Shown: positions 60,901-64,000 of the stretch, piece by piece
Position numbering within the stretch: position 1 is the first letter of the stretch
How the letters are laid out: each line of letters begins with the position of its first letter
Assembly (NCBI GenBank): GCA_002811645.1
Contig: PDIP01000025.1
Location: forward strand, 25,996 to 89,995
DNA: 64,000 nt
DNA from: Corallochytrium limacisporum
Taxonomy: Eukaryota > Opisthokonta
Direction of reading: 5' to 3'
Translations under genes and position numbers: made by a program
The notes under the pieces: generated by a model
The model's input: only the letters and a program-made list of their open reading frames with translations
What the model was told of the DNA's origin: nothing
The model's database searches: none

Positions 60901-62127
60901 GAGCGGCAGCCAGATGCCAGTCCCGGGCTTAACAGTTTCGACTTCCCAGTCCACGTTCAAGAACACGAAGCACGGGACAAAGAAACTATAGGCCGGACTG
61001 CTTCACCAGACATGGAGGGAAGGTTCCTGGAGCACGTGGCCATGATGGATCGCTCACAGGAAGTTGATGCCTACACCCAGTTCGACATGGAGAGCGAAGA
61101 CGACGATGAGAATGAAATGACCCGTGGACCACAATCCGCTGCAATTTCAAAGGCCAAACCTGCTCACTCATCCCGCAGTGGTCATTTGACGGCACCGCTC
61201 ATGCTAAGCGGCGAGGGGGTTCAAAATCACGAGCTCACATTGGCCTTTGTAGACGCCGCTCTACAGGACAGCCAGTACATCTACACCCTCCTGGATTGCA
61301 CCTGGACTCGACTTGGTCCCGGAGGCGCCGCTGACGAGCTGTACGACAGGTATGGACGTCTCCTCCTTGGAGAGGATGACATTGGCTGCTTCATTGAATG
61401 CAAGGCACGAACGGTTCGCAAGCCCCGGCCCGGTGTGAAGGTCGCTGATCACGCAGAACAGACCTCGGTGCAGTTCCTTGGTCTTGTCGGTCCCATTGCG
61501 GCACACGTTCCGCATGCTATTGAAGCGAGTCTCAAGGGCCACATGTCTAGTGAGCATGTGGCCACTCCAGTGACCGAACTGTCCCCTCGTCCAACGGGAA
61601 TCAACTCCATGCCCTGGACTCCTAAAACAGTTGCAATGTTACATGGCCCCGTTGAAGGTCGGACCCTGCTGCCTAGGATTCACTGGGAGTACGGTGGCGC
61701 GGCCAGCGAAGGCGAAGAGACAGTGCGCTTGCAACCAATCTCTGGACAAGAAGTAAGGTATATATGGTACCGCGCTGTCCTTGGCAAGATCCACGGAACT
61801 GGATCGCACCGGGATTTGTCAGAAGCCATCGAACTAGCCCTGAACGACTGGAAGGACCGTCTCTGCAATGGGAAACAGTGGAGTACTGTGAACGAGGATA
61901 TCGTTCGCATATGGAACGTTGTGCCTCCTCGCCATGTACCGGTGGCCGCCTCTCAAGGATACACGCCGACATCCGATGACATTGGCTATTGCCTGAGGAT
62001 GGTAATTACGGTGGTACATCCGGACGGCGAGCACCTGAACAAAGAGTTCCACTTGCTCACGGACCCAGTGGTCAGCCATCAATGCGCTGCTTCGGCGGAA
62101 TACGAACCCCAATTGGTGGATGTCTAA
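57997..62127 (+). CDS. Large TFxP-repeat protein with AIR9-like C-terminus (probable flagellar/cytoskeletal)
   Basis: A 1376-residue charged protein. It has several copies of a short (C/H)(T/H)F(K/E/Q)P motif at about residues 198 (HTFKPDRSFGGQR), 258 (CTFEPDLSLGGQR), 715 (CHFQPMIN) and 764 (HTFQPSID), each near Arg/Lys/Glu-rich helices. Such xTFxPxI repeats are common in basal-body and flagellum-associated proteins of protists, so a cytoskeletal role is likely. Near the C-terminus (about 1230-1350) a VRYIWYRAVLG strand and GYTPTSDDIGYCLRM, with a following basic/acidic strand, resemble the Ig-like A9 repeat of the microtubule-associated AIR9 family. The N-terminal third is disordered with acidic and basic stretches. 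No enzymatic domain. The first ATG gives MADVRSP. Neighbours do not clarify its role. Confidence 0.65.
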   Translation: MADVRSPRTNLDSFLEDALREVGEGRDSFEPPRSTGSPKHNSHDLIGPEDYDSEDTDKIIFEKPNRDTHVKHGPKVFSHSDHGVHPRIPEKSNFASPHIGPGMDGIEDLDRLRIHNYLHRSTKAMDPGTKGERISKPAQVPIEAKHANQPSSATDSKPDYSITLERTDSIGTRTKKFIERAARRRAEFRASQDAEQQQAHTFKPDRSFGGQRSKRLEELEKHLNQLKVEDRLMRYAREKQQNRLEQGIRSAHSEDEDMEECTFEPDLSLGGQRRRYRVLNGDVVKDSEPQYIRYREQQAAREIWRKTMKAREAEDEMAQAPGVPEINPTSRRISNAKALGKNVNVYDRLYEAAVRKEERLENLRKPPKVREASPQSSVKRGHHLYSEACKKEAKLTKMKADQDHSIQKRMTSSKTTNKSAIILRTASENRMVTLLSDARRRFGGWLGVDELAGLLVAVDIVGGKHSCESADKRTCQAVWNAITDGTKVLLDMRNSYMKLHPVLFRPRKPEPSERTPNSALGSTTELGRKEEYDRHVEEINRIWIEMSEQERAEGELLVRLRFPKKVELGDAIPFEFVAQFCLVTVWCLYFADTMNLNQSTTVTPTLVTYDVERLQSFLDRHFYLTNNMPLIPDLLEIATRLKQQAALQRPGLRGPAFRARPTETEKHLAEEEAKKLHKEKRAPSPRRVAAMHEFYHRAMDRRDQLRDKQMNEELKECHFQPMINRNTDSLAVRHYHREVLKPETRRDQLLREKWLKEEEEFSKHHTFQPSIDNGFYVRTKNITQADKEPNDNHTIENVNDTGFSCLTKSTVTSHQFAEPPTGYYESVARIREARLNKLQKQWRENRLGLPEKQFKRGVVVPFGIDNRQHELQAKRKQKAGPVAFHVEVQLGAKRGATLVVREQANLWKLAEGFVRTYGLRVEMTPRLHVTLCEQALAVCGEDGFMTKFPEDAQDITNIIEEEHGGLRSERQPDASPGLNSFDFPVHVQEHEARDKETIGRTASPDMEGRFLEHVAMMDRSQEVDAYTQFDMESEDDDENEMTRGPQSAAISKAKPAHSSRSGHLTAPLMLSGEGVQNHELTLAFVDAALQDSQYIYTLLDCTWTRLGPGGAADELYDRYGRLLLGEDDIGCFIECKARTVRKPRPGVKVADHAEQTSVQFLGLVGPIAAHVPHAIEASLKGHMSSEHVATPVTELSPRPTGINSMPWTPKTVAMLHGPVEGRTLLPRIHWEYGGAASEGEETVRLQPISGQEVRYIWYRAVLGKIHGTGSHRDLSEAIELALNDWKDRLCNGKQWSTVNEDIVRIWNVVPPRHVPVAASQGYTPTSDDIGYCLRMVITVVHPDGEHLNKEFHLLTDPVVSHQCAASAEYEPQLVDV

Positions 62128-64000
62128 GAGATTCAGGAATGAGGAAAAAGACTACCGAAGACTTGGCCGCAGCATTTTGAAGGCTCATCAAAATTGGGGC
62201 CCCTTTTCGACAGCCAAGGAGGAGCAAACTTACCATAAAACGATCACATGGGGGAATTTGTAACCACGTAATTCCGATCTATCAGGCATGTGATGGACGG
62301 TGTCTGAGTTGTTTGTTTCCGATGTCGTGTATCTTCTTCAGCATGACTCTATGGGGATATAATCCTTGTGCACACTGCTTTACATTGGTTATGACGGTTC
62401 TTATGCACCTACCTCCCCGTCCGTTCCGCCTTCCATATTATTGCGTCAACAAATAACTACCAACTTGTCCATATAGGCAAAAAATGGGTAAAGTGCGGTC
62501 CATTGCTCCGTCAACACCATGCATGTGAAGTTGCATGTGTCACTGCGAAGCACTCTGCGGCCATCCACAGGCACCGTGTTGCCTTGTGTTGAACATGAAT
62601 CATTCGTGGTGAACGTTCAACGAAACTGGATAATGAAGCTTTGTACTATAAATGCATACAAACCAGCCGGAACTGATAAACTGGTTTCCCTGTAAGAACA
62701 GGTTTGGTGTTTATCAAGTACATCTCCCTTTCATTTTCAAAGACAAGAGATTAAACGCGGTGAAATTTTCTGATAGAGTGATGATGACGGAGGCTCTCGA
62801 GGATGACGGAAACGTGCGCTTTGCTAATCTGCGCATCCCGCGTAACGATCTCCGCTGCTTGTTTTTGTCCACAGGCGCATCCCCGGGCTCTCACAGACCT
62901 GCCATGTGCCTCTGTCTCTCTCGACCTCGCTCGGCCCCTCGGTTTCCACTTTAACCAATTCCTCAAATCTCGCCGAACACCAGTCCCGATCCTTTCACAA
63001 TCAATGAACCACAGGCACACACATGCACTCACACCCAGACCTTCTCTCCCCCGGAACTATCCCTTGACATGTGGCCCCGCAAGAAGCCCGTTCCGTCCGT
63101 CCCTCCCTCCGTGCGCTGCCCCTCGCCCCGCCAGAGCGGTAAATGAGGTAGAGACAGGGCGAGAAGAGGAGAGGGGAGGGTGAGGCGCAGTTGGGATGAG
63201 GGGTGGAAGAAGAAGCAGCAAACCCCAGTCTTGGATGGCAAGCCCAAACAAGAGCGTGTTTTGAAGGCCCCCCCCCCACCCACCTCGGCTCTCAGAACTC
63301 AAACCAAGAATTTCAGAGAGTGGCGCCCACGAGGAAGAGGGGGGGGGGTAAGTGTCGTGGGCCGAGCCGCCGCGGGGGGGGGAGAGAGGGTGGTTCGGTT
63401 GATGTGGGGTGGGAGTGGCTACGAGCGATAAAGAAGAAAAAGTACCAGAAGGGAAATGGCGATGGGGTCAAGCCCTGTCGACGATTCAACTATCGCTTCT
63501 TCTTCTTCTTCTTCCTTTTTTTTCTCTTTTTTTTTTCACTATATATTTCCCTAAGGGAATTATGGTTATACATTCACGAACTTTTTTTTCAATTTCTTAC
63601 GTAAGAGGGATGTCTGAAGACACACGGGCGGGCGGGCGATCGAACCGGGAAGGATCAGCACAAGGTTCAGCCGCAAACGGAGAGATTACGGAGTTCAAAG
63701 TAGAACCCCAAAAAAAAAAGAGAGGGGAGGCAGGCGCAGAGTGGGTGGTGGCACGGGGATGTTTGCAAACGGCGGCAGTGGTTAATGAGGCTTGTGCCAG
63801 AACTCACACCGGGCACGGCATTGTGTCTGTGCGAGAAGACCCCGGGGGGGGGTTGGTCACAAGGCAGCTAAGAGAGCGGGGCGCCGCGGTGTGCCAAAGA
63901 CACAACTCCCTCGCTCTCCCAAGGCGGCGGCATCGGGCTCCCGGTCGGCAACGAGCAAAGCAAGGCGGCTCTAATTTGATTAGGCATCTCCACCCCCCCC
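62128..64000. other. Low-complexity terminal intergenic region, no gene seen
   Basis: The last 1.9 kb has C10 at 63268-63277, G10 at 63339, G9 runs at 63374 and 63844, a TTC repeat near 63496-63514 and poly-A/poly-T stretches. Open frames on both strands come from this bias. Any next gene lies beyond the window. Confidence 0.55.
63496..63514 (+). repeat. (TTC)n microsatellite
   Basis: A run of TTC trinucleotides followed by T-rich sequence; non-coding. Confidence 0.8.

Noticed and set aside
1-64000. tRNA genes
   Set aside because: I searched for GGTTCGAnTCC-like B boxes; the few partial matches (for example near 18735 and 63640) lack pairing arms.
1-64000. UGUAA as a special polyadenylation signal
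   Set aside because: It lies near several stops, but in at least one case it is just the ATG-TAA at the end of VPS33, and ordinary AATAAA is present at some of the same genes.

Overview
This is nuclear DNA from a unicellular eukaryote. The genes are long single open frames with almost no sign of introns, and the products are eukaryote-specific: metaxin, major vault protein, folliculin, VPS33, a VPS3/VPS39-type tether, an F-BAR/SH3 protein, the eukaryotic selenocysteine elongation factor and a plant-type C2 phospholipase D. A CEP290 relative and a protein with the TFxP repeats common in flagellar proteins suggest a flagellated cell or flagellated ancestor. The mix does not fit ordinary ascomycete/basidiomycete fungi, land plants or trypanosomatids. 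I cannot name the lineage from sequence alone. No rRNA, tRNA, CRISPR array or intact mobile element was recognised.

Layout. 0.3-10.4 kb: a putative eIF4E-binding Pro/Gln-rich protein (-), mitochondrial tRNA 2-thiouridylase MTU1 (-), an alpha/beta hydrolase (+) and a large disordered Ser/Arg/Lys-rich repeat protein (-). 12.1-16.7 kb: metaxin (+), a TLC-domain membrane protein (-), and an unfamiliar two-repeat protein (-) with broken copies of the same repeat upstream. 16.7-20.9 kb: a gene desert. 20.9-30.8 kb: an ABCG half-transporter (+), a sphingomyelin-synthase-like enzyme (+), phospholipase D (-) and F-BAR/SH3 (-). 33.3-39.8 kb: two neighbouring membrane proteins with PPxY tails (+,+) and major vault protein (-). 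40.9-49.7 kb: EEFSEC (+), a VPS3/VPS39-like tether (-), folliculin (+) and VPS33 (-). 50.1-52.0 kb: a shortened CEP290-like gene broken by about six single-base shifts. 52.5-56.6 kb: an EPHX4-like epoxide hydrolase (-) and a type II membrane glycosyltransferase-like protein (-). 58.0-62.1 kb: a 1376-residue TFxP/AIR9-like protein (+). The last 1.9 kb is low complexity.

Genes in common pathways: the VPS3/VPS39 tether and VPS33 belong to CORVET/HOPS and flank folliculin, a lysosomal nutrient-signalling protein. The sphingomyelin-synthase-like enzyme and phospholipase D, both lipid head-group enzymes, converge tail to tail. All six convergent gene pairs are separated by only 25-113 bp, whereas every other junction is at least about 350 bp, so convergent 3' ends probably overlap in transcripts. 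Long C or G homopolymers (7-12) are scattered through the non-coding stretches.
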